From Paractinoplanes abujensis (lineage in GTDB: Bacteria > Actinomycetota > Actinomycetes > Mycobacteriales > Micromonosporaceae): 64,000 nucleotides of DNA. Of this stretch, positions 41,875-50,579 are shown in pieces. A program made the position numbers and the translations under genes. How positions within the stretch are numbered: position 1 is the stretch's first letter; every line of letters begins with the position of its first letter. Below the pieces are notes generated by a model. That model saw only the letters and a list, made by a program, of their open reading frames with translations, was not told the origin of the DNA and did no database searches. The DNA lies in contig NZ_JACHMF010000001.1 of assembly GCF_014204895.1 (NCBI RefSeq), forward strand, positions 5,704,001 to 5,768,000, in the 5' to 3' direction.

Positions 41875-41942
41875 GCGCAACCACCCACCAGCGCAACCGG
41901 AAGACACCGTGGGGTTTCAGGGGGCTCGGCCCCCTGAGCAGA
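41875..41942 (-). repeat. Copy B of the 68-bp dispersed element, downstream of tmRNA
   Basis: On the minus strand 41942-41908 matches copy A (25704-25738) at 33 of 35 positions. The hairpin TCAGGGGGC/GCCCCCTGA (41917-41925 and 41929-41937) is fully paired around CGA, whereas copy A has one G:U pair. Further similarity (CCGGTTGCGCTGGT, TGGTTGCGC) runs to 41875. The 49-bp repeat is not amplified here. Confidence 0.65.
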
Positions 41943-41950
41943 TATAGAGG

Positions 41951-41987
41951 AAGGCCCCGGTCTGCGTTTTCCGCAGACCGGGGCCTT
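41951..41987 (-). terminator. Terminator of tmRNA
   Basis: A perfect 16-bp stem, AAGGCCCCGGTCTGCG (41951-41966) with CGCAGACCGGGGCCTT (41972-41987), around a five-base loop. It lies ten bases beyond the tmRNA 3' end on the minus strand. The nearby plus-strand gene ends 190 bases away. Confidence 0.8.
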
Positions 41988-41996
41988 CGCCTCTCG

Positions 41997-42369
41997 TGGA
42001 GGTGCCGGGAATCGAACCCGGGTCCTTCGTCGCTTCGTCAGGGCTTCTCCGAGCGCAGCTCACTATGCCTCTACTCGGCCCCGGGAATCACGTGAGCGAG
42101 TTCCTGTGACGGGCCCAGTCGCTGATTAATCTCGCCGCAAGGTCCCCGCGACCGGGACCTGTTGGCCAACCTCCTAGCTGATGCCGGAAATCCGGGACGG
42201 AGGTACTCCCGGTCCGACAGAGTCGCTACTCGCCTCAGGCGGCGAGGGCGAACTCAGCGCGATTGGAATCGGCGCTTATTGTTTTCCGACGATCGATTCT
42301 CGAGACGACGTCGGCTTCCTCGGCTCGCTTCCCCTGTCTCCACATTCGAAGTCGAAACCAGTCACCCCC
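41997..42369 (-). ncRNA. ssrA: tmRNA (ssrA)
   Basis: About 373 bases on the minus strand. The tRNA-like ends pair: 5' GGGGGTG with CACCTCC at the 3' end, including a G:U third pair as in tRNA-Ala, and the T arm contains GGGTTCGATTCCC. No CCA is encoded. The 5' part has the GACTGGTTTCGAC box. The resume frame ends ADSNRAEFALAA then TGA (42235-42273), close to actinobacterial tags such as that of mycobacteria. It rescues stalled ribosomes with SmpB, encoded 700 bases upstream on the same strand. Confidence 0.96.
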
Positions 42370-42393
42370 TGGTCGATGAACAACTGTGCCATC

Positions 42394-43029
42394 CTACCTG
42401 ACGCGGCAGGAGCCGCCCAACGCATTACAGGCCGACGGGCGGGCCTTGCCCCGGCCGCTCGACGACGTCTGGTAGCCGAAGTCGGCGTGGGCGCCGGGGG
42501 CCAGGGTGCCTCCGCTGAAAACGATGCTTTCGCCCTGCTGATTCCCGCTGGCGTTCCACACCCCGCGCAGCGCCAGGTTGCGCAGGTCAGCATGGCTGAC
42601 GGTGACCCGCCACCGTACGGGGCGGTCGCCTTCGTTCGTGACGCGGACGGCCGCCACGTAGCCCTCGTTCCAGCTCGCGCCCACGGACAGGGTGGCCTCG
42701 ACGTCGGTCTGCGGGGGCGGCGTGGTCCTGACGACCGGGCGGGTCTTGGACGGGGCAGGACTGGTGGTCTTGCGGGTCCGCGTGGGCGTCGCTGAGGGCG
42801 TACGGGAAGGGGCCCGGGAAACGGACGGCGTGGACGAGATCACCGGCGGGGGCGCGGCCACGGTCGTCCGCGGCGGGGAGGGCAGCGCCTGCACGGGCGG
42901 GTTGGCGGCCTCGGCCGGGCCGACCGCGCGCATGGCTATCCACATGACCAGGAGCACGAGGATCGCCGCGCCGGAACTCAGGATGAACCTGGCCGTCCCG
43001 AACACGCGCACGGAGTGCTTGGCAGCCAA
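42394..43029 (-). CDS. Membrane-anchored protein with CBM2-like cellulose-binding domain
   Basis: 211 residues. A short basic N-tail and one transmembrane helix (FILSSGAAILVLLVMWIAMR) are followed by a long Pro/Thr/Ser/Arg linker (about 48-107). A C-terminal domain of 100 residues resembles carbohydrate-binding module 2: VGASWNEGYVAAVRVTNEGD, RPVRWRVTVSH, GVWNASGN, GGTLAPGAHADFGYQTSSSG, with CNALGGSC at the end. Some conserved aromatics of CBM2 are missing from this copy, so binding is uncertain. It sits between tmRNA and smpB, same strand. Confidence 0.75.
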   Translation of the reverse strand: MAAKHSVRVFGTARFILSSGAAILVLLVMWIAMRAVGPAEAANPPVQALPSPPRTTVAAPPPVISSTPSVSRAPSRTPSATPTRTRKTTSPAPSKTRPVVRTTPPPQTDVEATLSVGASWNEGYVAAVRVTNEGDRPVRWRVTVSHADLRNLALRGVWNASGNQQGESIVFSGGTLAPGAHADFGYQTSSSGRGKARPSACNALGGSCRVR

Positions 43030-43071
43030 CTTGCGACCTCCCCAATAAAGCCGGCGGGGAAGGGTACCTTG

Positions 43072-43548
43072 TCAGCCCATGCCTTTGGCGCGCCGGCCGA
43101 GAGATCGGTTGATCTCTTTCTGCGCGTCGCGACTGGCCAGGTCCTGCCGCTTGTCGTAGCTCTTCTTGCCCTTGCCGAGGCCGATCTCGACCTTGGCGTA
43201 CCCGTTGTTGAAGTAGACCTGGAGCGGCACCAGCGTCACACCGTCGTCACGCAGCTTGTTGCGCATCTTGGCGATCTCTTCGCGGTTGAGCAGAAGCTTG
43301 CGGACACGCCGCGGCTCGTGGTTGGTCCAGGTGCCCTGGGTGTATTCCGGGATGTGCATCCCGTGCAGGAAGATCTCGCCGTTGTGCTCGTGGCCGAACG
43401 CGTCGACCAGCGAGGCCCGCCCGGCCCGCAACGACTTGACCTCGGTGCCGGTCAGCACCAGCCCCGCCTCGAACGTGTCGGAGATGGCGTAGTCGTGGTG
43501 GGCCTTGCGGTTGGAGGCGACGACCTTGCGACCTTGTTCGCGTGGCAT
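43072..43548 (-). CDS. smpB: SsrA-binding protein SmpB
   Basis: 158 residues, standard length. The sequence has all family hallmarks: [40 protein letters not shown], then [20 protein letters not shown], and a basic C-terminal tail [20 protein letters not shown] that enters the decoding centre. It binds tmRNA and delivers it to stalled ribosomes. The ssrA gene is downstream on the same strand with one gene between. Upstream is the M23 peptidase gene. Confidence 0.97.
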   Translation of the reverse strand: MPREQGRKVVASNRKAHHDYAISDTFEAGLVLTGTEVKSLRAGRASLVDAFGHEHNGEIFLHGMHIPEYTQGTWTNHEPRRVRKLLLNREEIAKMRNKLRDDGVTLVPLQVYFNNGYAKVEIGLGKGKKSYDKRQDLASRDAQKEINRSLGRRAKGMG

Positions 43549-43601
43549 GCCGCCGAACCTCCTATGGATGAGTGATGGAACCTCGCAATGTTACAGGGGG
43601 T

Positions 43602-44849
43602 TCAACACAGACATCGCGGCAGATAATTCAGCGGGTTGCGGGGTTCGCCGTTGAAGCGGGTCTCGAAGTGCAGATGGTTGCCGGTGGACGCGCCGGTGGT
43701 GCCGACCAGCCCGATCACCTCGCCCCGGCGTACGTAGTCCCCGACGTCGACCAGGAACGCCGACTGGTGCCCGTAGCAGGTCTGGAAGCCGACGCCGTTG
43801 ATTCGCCCGTGGCTGATGCAGGTGTATCGGCCGTACCCGCCGGCCCAGTCGGCCCGGATGACGCGGCCCGCCGCGGCCGCGCGGATGGGTGTGCCGCCGC
43901 CCGCTGCGATGTCCGTGCCCGCGTGCAGTTGCCACACCCGGTAGTACGGATCGAATCGCCATCCGTAGTCGCTGGACTTCCAGCCGACGACCGGCATGAG
44001 CAGCCGGCCTCCGGCGTATCGGGCGTCGCCGGACTTGAGGGAGTAGCCGCGCAGTGCGGCCTGGATCCGGGCCTCCTCGGCCTTGGCGGCCCGGTAGCGG
44101 GCGAGCACGGCTGAGCGCTGGGATCTGGCTACTTGGAGCGCGGCGGCGCGGGTCTGGGCCAGCTTGGCCAGGGCGGCGCGGGCCTGTTCGGCGGCCGCCT
44201 GGGCGTCCCGTGCGGAGGCGAGCCGTTCGCGCGCGGCCGCCTCGGCGTCCTCGGCGGCCCGCTTGGCCAGTCCGGCCCGGTCCTGTTCCGTACGGGCCTG
44301 GCGCCGCGCCTCGGTCAGGACGCCGACTTCGCGCTGCTGGGCGCGCATGATCTGGTCGACGATGCTGAGCCGGTCCATCATGTCGGCCGGGCCGCTCGCG
44401 TCGACGAGCACGTTGAGCCGGGCGATGTCGCTGCCCATGTAGCTCGCGGTGGCGATCTCGTCGACCCGGTCACGCGCGTCGGAGACCTGGTCCCGCGCCT
44501 CCCGGAAGCGTCCGGCGACCTTCTCGTACGCCTCCCGGGCCGCCTTGGCCTTGCGGTCCGCGCTCTTGGAGGCGGCCAGCGCGGCCGCGACCGCCCCGCG
44601 GGAGGTCGCCACCTTCTTCTGGGCCGCGGGCATCGCCGCGGTGGCGGCCTCGAGGCGTCCGGCGGCCGCGCGGGCCACGTCGGTCGCGTGTTCGAGGACT
44701 GCCTCGGCCCGCTGGACGGCCTTTCCGGCCCGTTCGGCGTCGTCATTCGGGTCGGCGTGGGCCGGGTGCGGTGCGATCAGCAGGGCCGCGCAAACCAGCA
44801 GAAGCGCACTTTTCCGGCTATGTCGGCGTTTGGACCACACGAAGAGCAC
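43602..44849 (-). CDS. M23 metallopeptidase / murein hydrolase activator with coiled coil
   Basis: 415 residues. After a signal peptide (LLLVCAALLIAPHPAHA) comes an Ala/Arg-rich coiled coil of about 230 residues, then a LytM/M23 domain. Zinc-ligand motifs are visible: HAGTDIA (HxxxD) and HLHFE (HxH), with QLHAGTD and GSTGNHLH-like context (GASTGNHLHFET). Domain order and position just downstream of ftsEX match the EnvC/RipC-type hydrolases that FtsX activates in other bacteria. A terminator at 44890 separates it from ftsX, so transcription is probably independent. Confidence 0.88.
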   Translation of the reverse strand: MLFVWSKRRHSRKSALLLVCAALLIAPHPAHADPNDDAERAGKAVQRAEAVLEHATDVARAAAGRLEAATAAMPAAQKKVATSRGAVAAALAASKSADRKAKAAREAYEKVAGRFREARDQVSDARDRVDEIATASYMGSDIARLNVLVDASGPADMMDRLSIVDQIMRAQQREVGVLTEARRQARTEQDRAGLAKRAAEDAEAAARERLASARDAQAAAEQARAALAKLAQTRAAALQVARSQRSAVLARYRAAKAEEARIQAALRGYSLKSGDARYAGGRLLMPVVGWKSSDYGWRFDPYYRVWQLHAGTDIAAGGGTPIRAAAAGRVIRADWAGGYGRYTCISHGRINGVGFQTCYGHQSAFLVDVGDYVRRGEVIGLVGTTGASTGNHLHFETRFNGEPRNPLNYLPRCLC

Positions 44850-44889
44850 CGTAACCCGACCTTACGTGTCGTACCTCCTAAAACGCCCA

Positions 44890-44922
44890 ATGGCCGCATC
44901 CTCGGGAAGAGGATGCGGCCAT
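44890..44922 (-). terminator. Terminator after ftsEX
   Basis: A perfect 14-bp stem, ATGGCCGCATCCTC (44890-44903) with GAGGATGCGGCCAT (44909-44922), and a five-base loop. It lies 24 bases after the ftsX stop on the minus strand and 41 bases before the M23 start. Confidence 0.75.
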
Positions 44923-44945
44923 GGTGTGAGTTCAGCCCGAGGGCG

Positions 44946-45821
44946 TCAGACCTTGAGGTAGAAGCGCAGGGTGACCCAGGCGGTGACGGCGCTGACGAGG
45001 GCACCGACGCCGGCCAGCAGCGGCAGCATCAGCCACACGTTGCCGTTGTCGATGGGTGTCAGGATCGTGGTGAGCGCCTGCAGCTTGTTGTCGAACAGCA
45101 CGATCTTGCTCACGAAGAGGGCGACGAAGCCGAGGATGGCACCGATCAGGCCGGCCACCACCGCCTCGAGCACGAACGGGGCCTGGATGAACCAGTTCGA
45201 CGCGCCGACCAGCTTCATGACCGCGACCTCGCGGCGCTTGCTGTACGCGGCGACCTGGATGGTGTTTCCGACCAGGAGCAGCGCGGCCAACGCCATCACC
45301 CCCGCGACCACCAGCGCACCCACCTGGATGGCGTTGAAGATGTTGAACACCTTGTCGAGCAGCGCACGCTGGTCGATGATGTCCTGAATGCCCTGCATGC
45401 CCTTCATCTGATCGGTGAAGGTCTTGTAGGTCTCAGGGTTCTTCAACTTCACCCGGAACGACTCGGGCAGGCTGTTCGGGCCGACCGAGTTGACGAACTC
45501 GGGCGAGTCCTTCCAGAGCGTCTTGAACCGCTCGAGCGCCTGCTCACGCGTCTCGTACGTCTGGTTGGCGACCAGGGGGTTGGACGAGATCGCGCTGTCG
45601 ATCTGCTGCCGCTGGCCGTCGGTCACGTCCGTGCGCAGGAAGATCGAGACCTCGATCTCGCCGTAGTAGTAGTTCTTCATCTGGTCGACCTGCATGTACA
45701 GCAGCACGCTCGCGCCCAGCATGGTCAGCGAGACCGACATGGTGATGATCATGGCGACCGTCATTGTGACGTTGCGCCACAGGCCCACCAGGACCTCGTT
45801 GAGGACGTACTTCAAGCGCAT
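44946..45821 (-). CDS. ftsX: Cell division protein FtsX
   Basis: 291 residues. Topology: an N-terminal helix (VTMTVAMIITMSVSLTMLGA), a large extracytoplasmic domain (about 45-170; YYYGEIEVSIFLRTDVTDGQ) and three further helices. A basic cytoplasmic loop carries AYSKRREVAVMKLVGASNWF, the FtsX/MacB coupling motif. It pairs with FtsE in the membrane complex that activates peptidoglycan hydrolases at division. It follows ftsE on the same strand after 60 bases. The N-terminal RYVLNEVLVGLWRNVTM is typical of actinobacterial FtsX. Confidence 0.95.
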   Translation of the reverse strand: MRLKYVLNEVLVGLWRNVTMTVAMIITMSVSLTMLGASVLLYMQVDQMKNYYYGEIEVSIFLRTDVTDGQRQQIDSAISSNPLVANQTYETREQALERFKTLWKDSPEFVNSVGPNSLPESFRVKLKNPETYKTFTDQMKGMQGIQDIIDQRALLDKVFNIFNAIQVGALVVAGVMALAALLLVGNTIQVAAYSKRREVAVMKLVGASNWFIQAPFVLEAVVAGLIGAILGFVALFVSKIVLFDNKLQALTTILTPIDNGNVWLMLPLLAGVGALVSAVTAWVTLRFYLKV

Positions 45822-45881
45822 CGGGGGGTTCCTTCCGGGACTCCGCGCAGTTCTTCTTCAGTCGGGGGTAGTCGGCGGAGC

Positions 45882-46562
45882 TCAGCCGTAGACGCCGCGA
45901 GCCTGGTCGCGCACGATGCGACCACTCTCGATCTCGATGACGCGCCGGCGCATCTGGTTGACGATGTTGGAGTCGTGCGTGACCATCACGACCGTCGTGC
46001 CGGTCCGGTTGATCCGGTCCAGCAGTCGCATGATCTCGATCGACGTGTCCGGGTCGAGGTTTCCGGTGGGCTCGTCGGCCAGCAGGATCAGCGGACGGTT
46101 GACGAACGCCCGGGCGACCGCCACACGCTGCTGCTCACCACCGGAGAGCTCGTGCGGGTAGCGGTGCTCCTTGCCGCCCAGGCCGACCAGCTCGAGAACC
46201 TCGGGCACGACCCGCCGGGACACGGCCTTGGTCTTGCCGATGACCTCCAGCGCGAAGGCCACGTTCTCGTACGCGGTGCGGTTGGGCAGCAGACGGAAGT
46301 CTTGGAACACACAGCCGATCGAGCGCCGGAAGTGGGGAATCTTCCAGGATCGGATGGAGGTGACGTCCTTCGCATTGACCGTCACCTTGCCGCGGGTCGG
46401 CGCGACCTCGTGCAGCAGAAGCTTGATGATCGTGGACTTGCCGGAACCGGAGGGGCCGATGAAGAAGACGAACTCACCCTTCTCGATCCCGACGCTGACC
46501 TCGTCCAGCGACGGGCGAGACGCCTTGGGGTACGTCTTCGTCACGTTCTCGAGCTGAATCAC
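45882..46562 (-). CDS. ftsE: Cell division ATP-binding protein FtsE
   Basis: 226 residues from the GTG at 46560-46562, matching the usual ~229 length; 34 upstream codons are rejected. Walker A is [20 protein letters not shown], the Q-loop [16 protein letters not shown], the ABC signature [16 protein letters not shown], Walker [19 protein letters not shown] and the H-loop VMVTHDSN. It is the ATPase of the FtsEX complex. The start is 148 bases from the prfB stop, same strand. Confident by both sequence and synteny. Confidence 0.96.
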   Translation of the reverse strand: MIQLENVTKTYPKASRPSLDEVSVGIEKGEFVFFIGPSGSGKSTIIKLLLHEVAPTRGKVTVNAKDVTSIRSWKIPHFRRSIGCVFQDFRLLPNRTAYENVAFALEVIGKTKAVSRRVVPEVLELVGLGGKEHRYPHELSGGEQQRVAVARAFVNRPLILLADEPTGNLDPDTSIEIMRLLDRINRTGTTVVMVTHDSNIVNQMRRRVIEIESGRIVRDQARGVYG

Positions 46563-46710
46563 GGGAACGGAGTCTACGCGGTGTAACGAAATCGCCAACC
46601 CCGGCGGGTCCGCCATTCTGCGCGTCCGGTGAAGAAACCCGGCCGCCGGGCGACGGCGGCCCACCGTTCGTCCGGGGGCCGTCGCCGTCCGTAGACGATC
46701 TTGGCGGACG

Positions 46711-47829
46711 TTACGCCGAGGCCGACTTCTCGGACTGCTTACGCCAGCGGATACCGGCCTCGATGAACTCGTCGAGGTCGCCGTCGAAAACGTTCGACGG
46801 GTTGCCCGTCTCCTGCTCAGTGCGCAGATCCTTGACCATCTGGTACGGGTGCAGCACGTACGAGCGCATCTGGTCGCCCCAGGATCCGGTGGTGTCCTGC
46901 TTGAGGCCGGCCATCTTGGCCTCCTCCTCCTGGCGCTTGCGCTCGAGCAGCCGCGCCTGAAGCACGCGCATGGCCGAGGCCTTGTTCTGCAGCTGTGATT
47001 TCTCGTTCTGACACGTCACGACGATGCCCGTCGGAATGTGCGTCAGGCGCACAGCGGAGTCGGTGGTGTTAACGCTCTGTCCACCAGGACCCGACGAACG
47101 GTAGACGTCGACGCGGAGCTCGTTCTCCGGGATGTCGATGTGGTCGGTCTGCTCGACCACGGGCATCACCTCGACACCGGCGAAGCTCGTCTGGCGCCGG
47201 CCCTGGTTGTCGAACGGGCTGATCCGCACGAGGCGGTGGGTGCCCGATTCCACACTCAAGGTCCCGTACGCGTACGGCACCTTGACCGCGAAGGTGGCCG
47301 ACTTGAGCCCGGCCTCCTCGGCATAAGACGTGTCGTACACCTCGGTGGGGTAGCCGTGCCGCTCGGCCCAGCGCAGATACATCCGCATGAGCATCTCGGC
47401 GAAGTCGGCCGCGTCGACACCGCCGGCGCCGGCCCGGATGGCCACCACGGCCTCGCGGGAGTCGTACTCCCCCGAGAGCAGGGTGCGCACTTCCATCTCC
47501 TCGATGGCCTTGCTCAGCGCGACGATCTCCTCGCCCACCTCGTGCACGGAGTCCTCGTCGCCCTCGGCTTCGGCCATCTCGAGCAGCAAGCCGGCGTCGT
47601 CGAGCCGGGAGCGCAGCCGCTCGATGCGATCGATGTCGCCGGAAACGTACGAAAGGCGGCTGTTGACCTCTTGAGCTCGGGCCTGGTCGTCCCACAGGTC
47701 CGGCGCGGAGGCCTGCTCCTCGAGGTCCGCCTTGTCCCGCCGCAGCTTGTCGACGTCCAGGACGTTCTCGATGTTGCGCAGGGTGGCGTCGAGGGTCTTC
47801 AGTTGCTCGGGATAGTCGGCAGCGGTCAC
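46711..47829 (-). CDS. prfB: Peptide chain release factor 2
   Basis: 372 residues from the GTG at 47827-47829. The GGQ motif is in [20 protein letters not shown]. The UGA-specific SPF-type tripeptide is [12 protein letters not shown], confirming RF2 rather than RF1. The early region ([20 protein letters not shown]) reads straight through without the in-frame TGA used for autoregulatory frameshifting in many bacteria, a known feature of actinobacterial prfB. RF2 ends translation at UGA and UAA. Gene order ftsX-ftsE-prfB is conserved in the phylum. Confidence 0.96.
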   Translation of the reverse strand: MTAADYPEQLKTLDATLRNIENVLDVDKLRRDKADLEEQASAPDLWDDQARAQEVNSRLSYVSGDIDRIERLRSRLDDAGLLLEMAEAEGDEDSVHEVGEEIVALSKAIEEMEVRTLLSGEYDSREAVVAIRAGAGGVDAADFAEMLMRMYLRWAERHGYPTEVYDTSYAEEAGLKSATFAVKVPYAYGTLSVESGTHRLVRISPFDNQGRRQTSFAGVEVMPVVEQTDHIDIPENELRVDVYRSSGPGGQSVNTTDSAVRLTHIPTGIVVTCQNEKSQLQNKASAMRVLQARLLERKRQEEEAKMAGLKQDTTGSWGDQMRSYVLHPYQMVKDLRTEQETGNPSNVFDGDLDEFIEAGIRWRKQSEKSASA

Positions 47830-47891
47830 GACAGTCAAGACTACGCCGCCCCGACCAGATTGCTGGTCGGGGCGGGGCACACTGTCGGACG

Positions 47892-48407
47892 TCAGCCGGC
47901 CGGAGCGATCTTGAGCCAGCTGAGCGCGGCCTTGTGATAGGCGACGGCGAACTCGAGGGCGGCCGCGCCGTACGCGTCGCCCGCCTTTTTCGCCTCCTTC
48001 GCCTGCTCCTTGGCCATGGCCATGGCCTCGGCGTGATACTCGCTGGCGCCGGTATAGAGGGTTTGCAGCTGGTTGCCGCTGTGCTGCTCGCCGAAGGCGA
48101 CCCGCAGAGCGACCGGGTTGCGCAGAGCATCGCGGCCCGCGGGCTCGGCTAGCCACCGGCTGAAGGCTCGCTTGCCGGAGGCGGTGATGGCGTAGGGCTG
48201 GCTGGATCTGGGGCCGGGCTTGCCGAGCCGGACGAAGCCCATTTCGGCAAGAACCGGCAATTCGCGGTAGACCTGGCTCCGCGTCATCGACCAGTATGGC
48301 CCGAGGCGGCGTTCGGCAGCCGCCATAAGCTGACCGCCGGTCATCGGCCCCTCGTGAAGCAGGCCGAGCAGTGCGGCAGCCGTGGGATTGATTTGAGAGT
48401 CGGGCAT
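47892..48407 (-). CDS. PadR-family transcriptional regulator
   Basis: 171 residues from the ATG at 48405-48407. The winged helix is clear: [20 protein letters not shown], then [20 protein letters not shown] and [20 protein letters not shown]. The C-terminal half is helical with an Ala/Lys/Glu coiled coil ([20 protein letters not shown]) that mediates dimerisation in the family. AGAAGG lies one base before the ATG. A palindrome at 48484-48502 in the divergent region may be its operator. Target unknown; it is 62 bases from the prfB start. Confidence 0.9.
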   Translation of the reverse strand: MPDSQINPTAAALLGLLHEGPMTGGQLMAAAERRLGPYWSMTRSQVYRELPVLAEMGFVRLGKPGPRSSQPYAITASGKRAFSRWLAEPAGRDALRNPVALRVAFGEQHSGNQLQTLYTGASEYHAEAMAMAKEQAKEAKKAGDAYGAAALEFAVAYHKAALSWLKIAPAG

Positions 48408-48728
48408 GCCTTCTAAGCTGCCACTTTGTCGCGCCGACGTCCAGGATTTCGCCCGATCCGTCCAGTTTGCGTCTCCACAAACGACTGTCCCGCACGGACA
48501 GTCCGACCACGAGGGTCGAGACGGCGCGTTCTGCCGAAAATCTGGGTCTTGACCAGCTAAAATGGCCCTAGCCAAACGGTCAGACGGCGATGCCGGGCAG
48601 GAAACCCCCGAAACCGGACAGATCTCCGCTTCGGAACGCCTACGTTCCCAACAAATACGACATCTGACTCCGTTTTGCCACCTCAGGGCCCGTCCGGCTC
48701 GCCGGGCGAGCCGCGTACCCTGAGCCTC
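48408..48728. promoter_or_regulatory. Divergent intergenic region (321 bp) with palindrome
   Basis: No gene is seen. ACTGTCC (48484-48490) and GGACAGT (48496-48502) form a perfect 7-bp dyad with a five-base spacer, 77-95 bases upstream of the PadR start and 227-245 upstream of the membrane gene. It could be a PadR operator. The region also contains A-rich patches near 48535-48575. Confidence 0.45.
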
Positions 48729-49787
48729 ATGTCTTCCCAGGAGGTCGCACCGGCCCCGAAACCGGCCGCGCCCACCTCGTCGCACGGCTATCTGCTGGCC
48801 GCCCTCAGCCTGATCTGGATGGGCGCCATGCTGTGGTCGGCCCGCGCCACGATCACCGGACGGGCCGACGCCGAGATGGAAGTGACCTCGACGGCGTACG
48901 CGTTGCCCGGCGCCATCTCGGCCAGCCTGGTCACCGGGTCCACCGTGGCCCTCGCGGTGCTGGCGCTGCTGAGCCGGCGCGGCGAGATCGGCGCCAGCAC
49001 CAGGTTCGCCATCGCCACCGGCAGCGGCCTGCTCATCGGCGTGCTGGGCGCGCTGACCATCGTCACGATCAACACTGAGGGCTGGCTGTACGCGGTGGTC
49101 GGCGGGACGGTCGCCGCGGCCGCCACGATCGGTGGGGCGCTGGCCGGCTTCCGCATCCCCCGCGTCGTGCACGCGGTGGGCTGGGCGTCTGTCGGCGTCT
49201 TCGTCATCGGCTTCGTGCTCAATCTGTTCCAGGGGCCGCTGATCGACGCGCTCAGCTCCAGCTCGGCGAGCTCACGGGCCGACGCCAACCAGTGGATCTC
49301 GTACGGGCAGGGTGTGCTCAGCGGTGTCGTGGCGGCGCTGGTGTCCTACCGGGTGCTGCGGCGTGAGCGCGCCAAGTCGGACGGACTCGACGTGCCGTGG
49401 CCGCTCTACGGGCTGGCCGGGGCCGGGGCCGGGCTGCTGCTCGTGATCGGGGAAACCCTCACCCGTACGGCTGGGAACCGCGTGCTCGACCTGGCCGGAC
49501 GAGTCAGCGACCTCGAACTGGTGGTGCAGCAGATGCTCAGCGGGGCGCGGCTCAACAGCGCCCTGATCATCCTCTTCGTAGGAGCGATCACCGCGACCAT
49601 CGCCATCGGGCGCACGATCAGTCCGGCGCCGGACGACTCGGACCTCGATGACGAGCCCAGTTCCGACATTTCCGGTGAGCCGAGCTCCGACGCTTCTGAC
49701 GAGCCGAACTCCGACGCTTCTGAGGAGCCGAGCTCCGATGGCAGAACGTCCGTCAAGCCGCAGGCAGGGCCCTCCGCCGGCGCCTAG
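48729..49787 (+). CDS. Polytopic membrane protein of unknown function with acidic C-terminal repeats
   Basis: 352 residues from the ATG at 48729. About seven or eight hydrophobic segments are visible, starting with LLAALSLIWMGAMLWSA, and a late one is SALIILFVGAITATIAIG. The last 50 residues repeat an acidic Ser/Asp motif: EPSSDISGEPSSDASDEPNS. No family was recognised. It diverges from the PadR regulator gene; the next gene (minus) converges 12 bases after its stop. Confidence 0.75.
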   Translation: MSSQEVAPAPKPAAPTSSHGYLLAALSLIWMGAMLWSARATITGRADAEMEVTSTAYALPGAISASLVTGSTVALAVLALLSRRGEIGASTRFAIATGSGLLIGVLGALTIVTINTEGWLYAVVGGTVAAAATIGGALAGFRIPRVVHAVGWASVGVFVIGFVLNLFQGPLIDALSSSSASSRADANQWISYGQGVLSGVVAALVSYRVLRRERAKSDGLDVPWPLYGLAGAGAGLLLVIGETLTRTAGNRVLDLAGRVSDLELVVQQMLSGARLNSALIILFVGAITATIAIGRTISPAPDDSDLDDEPSSDISGEPSSDASDEPNSDASEEPSSDGRTSVKPQAGPSAGA

Positions 49788-49799
49788 GGCGCCCGCGCG

Positions 49800-50309
49800 T
49801 CAGAGCAGCTCGTCCAGCTCCGACACCGCGTACCACTCGAGCTCGTGATCCTCGGCGCTGTCGACCGTGAACTGGGCGTCGGGATCGCCCGCGGCCGCCT
49901 CGTCGACCACCTCGGACGCCGCCGACACCGCCTCGGCCGCGTCCGCGCTGTCCACGTGGATCGAGGCCACCTCCTTGATCGACACCGGCTGGGGCAGCCG
50001 CACGGTGCTCGAACCCAGCTCGACATCCTCACGGACGAGCGCCGTGGACGGCACGTCGGCCGAGACCACGACCCGCCGGCGCGGCGCCTCCGGGTCGAGG
50101 CGCAGCAGGTGCAGCGCGCCCTGGGCGGCCCGGGTGAAGGCGACGTATTCCAGCTCCTCCTCGTCGCCCTCGGCATACCACTCGCGGAGCGCGGGAGTCA
50201 CCGCGTGCGCCTCCAGCGGCCCGGCACCCAGCTGCCCGTCGGCGCGCAGGGCCGCCAGCATCGGCACGGTGGCCGGCACATAGACCCGGACCAGCTCGGT
50301 GATCGGCAC
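49800..50309 (-). CDS. Conserved small actinobacterial protein of unknown function
   Basis: 169 residues from the GTG at 50307-50309, with GGAGGA just upstream (read on the minus strand); a longer frame to 50564 has no start signal and a poor composition. The product starts [20 protein letters not shown] and continues with [20 protein letters not shown] and [16 protein letters not shown], then an acidic C-terminus ([17 protein letters not shown]). It resembles a small uncharacterised actinobacterial family (DUF6912-like, from memory). No catalytic motif. Two DnaA boxes lie 109-135 bases upstream of its start. Confidence 0.75.
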   Translation of the reverse strand: MPITELVRVYVPATVPMLAALRADGQLGAGPLEAHAVTPALREWYAEGDEEELEYVAFTRAAQGALHLLRLDPEAPRRRVVVSADVPSTALVREDVELGSSTVRLPQPVSIKEVASIHVDSADAAEAVSAASEVVDEAAAGDPDAQFTVDSAEDHELEWYAVSELDELL

Positions 50310-50417
50310 GTCTCCTCCAGCGGTTGAATCGTCCCCGTAGTACACCGCCGGGGCGGCGCGGGGTAGGCCCATTCCACCAGTCGTGCCCTGATCGTGCCCT
50401 GCCGGGTGCTCGCGCCC

Positions 50418-50444
50418 TGTGGATAACCCCGCATTGTGGATAAC
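50418..50444. promoter_or_regulatory. Two perfect DnaA boxes
   Basis: TGTGGATAAC occurs at 50418-50427 and 50435-50444; each contains TGTGGATAA, the reverse complement of the consensus DnaA box TTATCCACA. The copies are 17 bp apart, same orientation, in the 270-bp gap (50310-50579) between the DUF6912-like and rhodanese genes. No dnaA, dnaN or gyrase genes are nearby, so this is not the main origin. Confidence 0.8.
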
Positions 50445-50579
50445 CCGCTCCCGACTCCACTCGTGAAGTAGGGTCGTGCCCCTCCCTTGGGTGGGCGGGG
50501 GAGGCGGTGGCTGCACTAGACAAGATCCTTTGTCGGCGGGGCGGGAGCGAGGAGAGGCGAGCACGGCCCGAGCTGAGGG

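Noticed and set aside
46711..48510. Long frame from prfB into the PadR gene
   Set aside because: RF2 homology starts at the GTG at 47829; upstream residues are out-of-frame PadR sequence.
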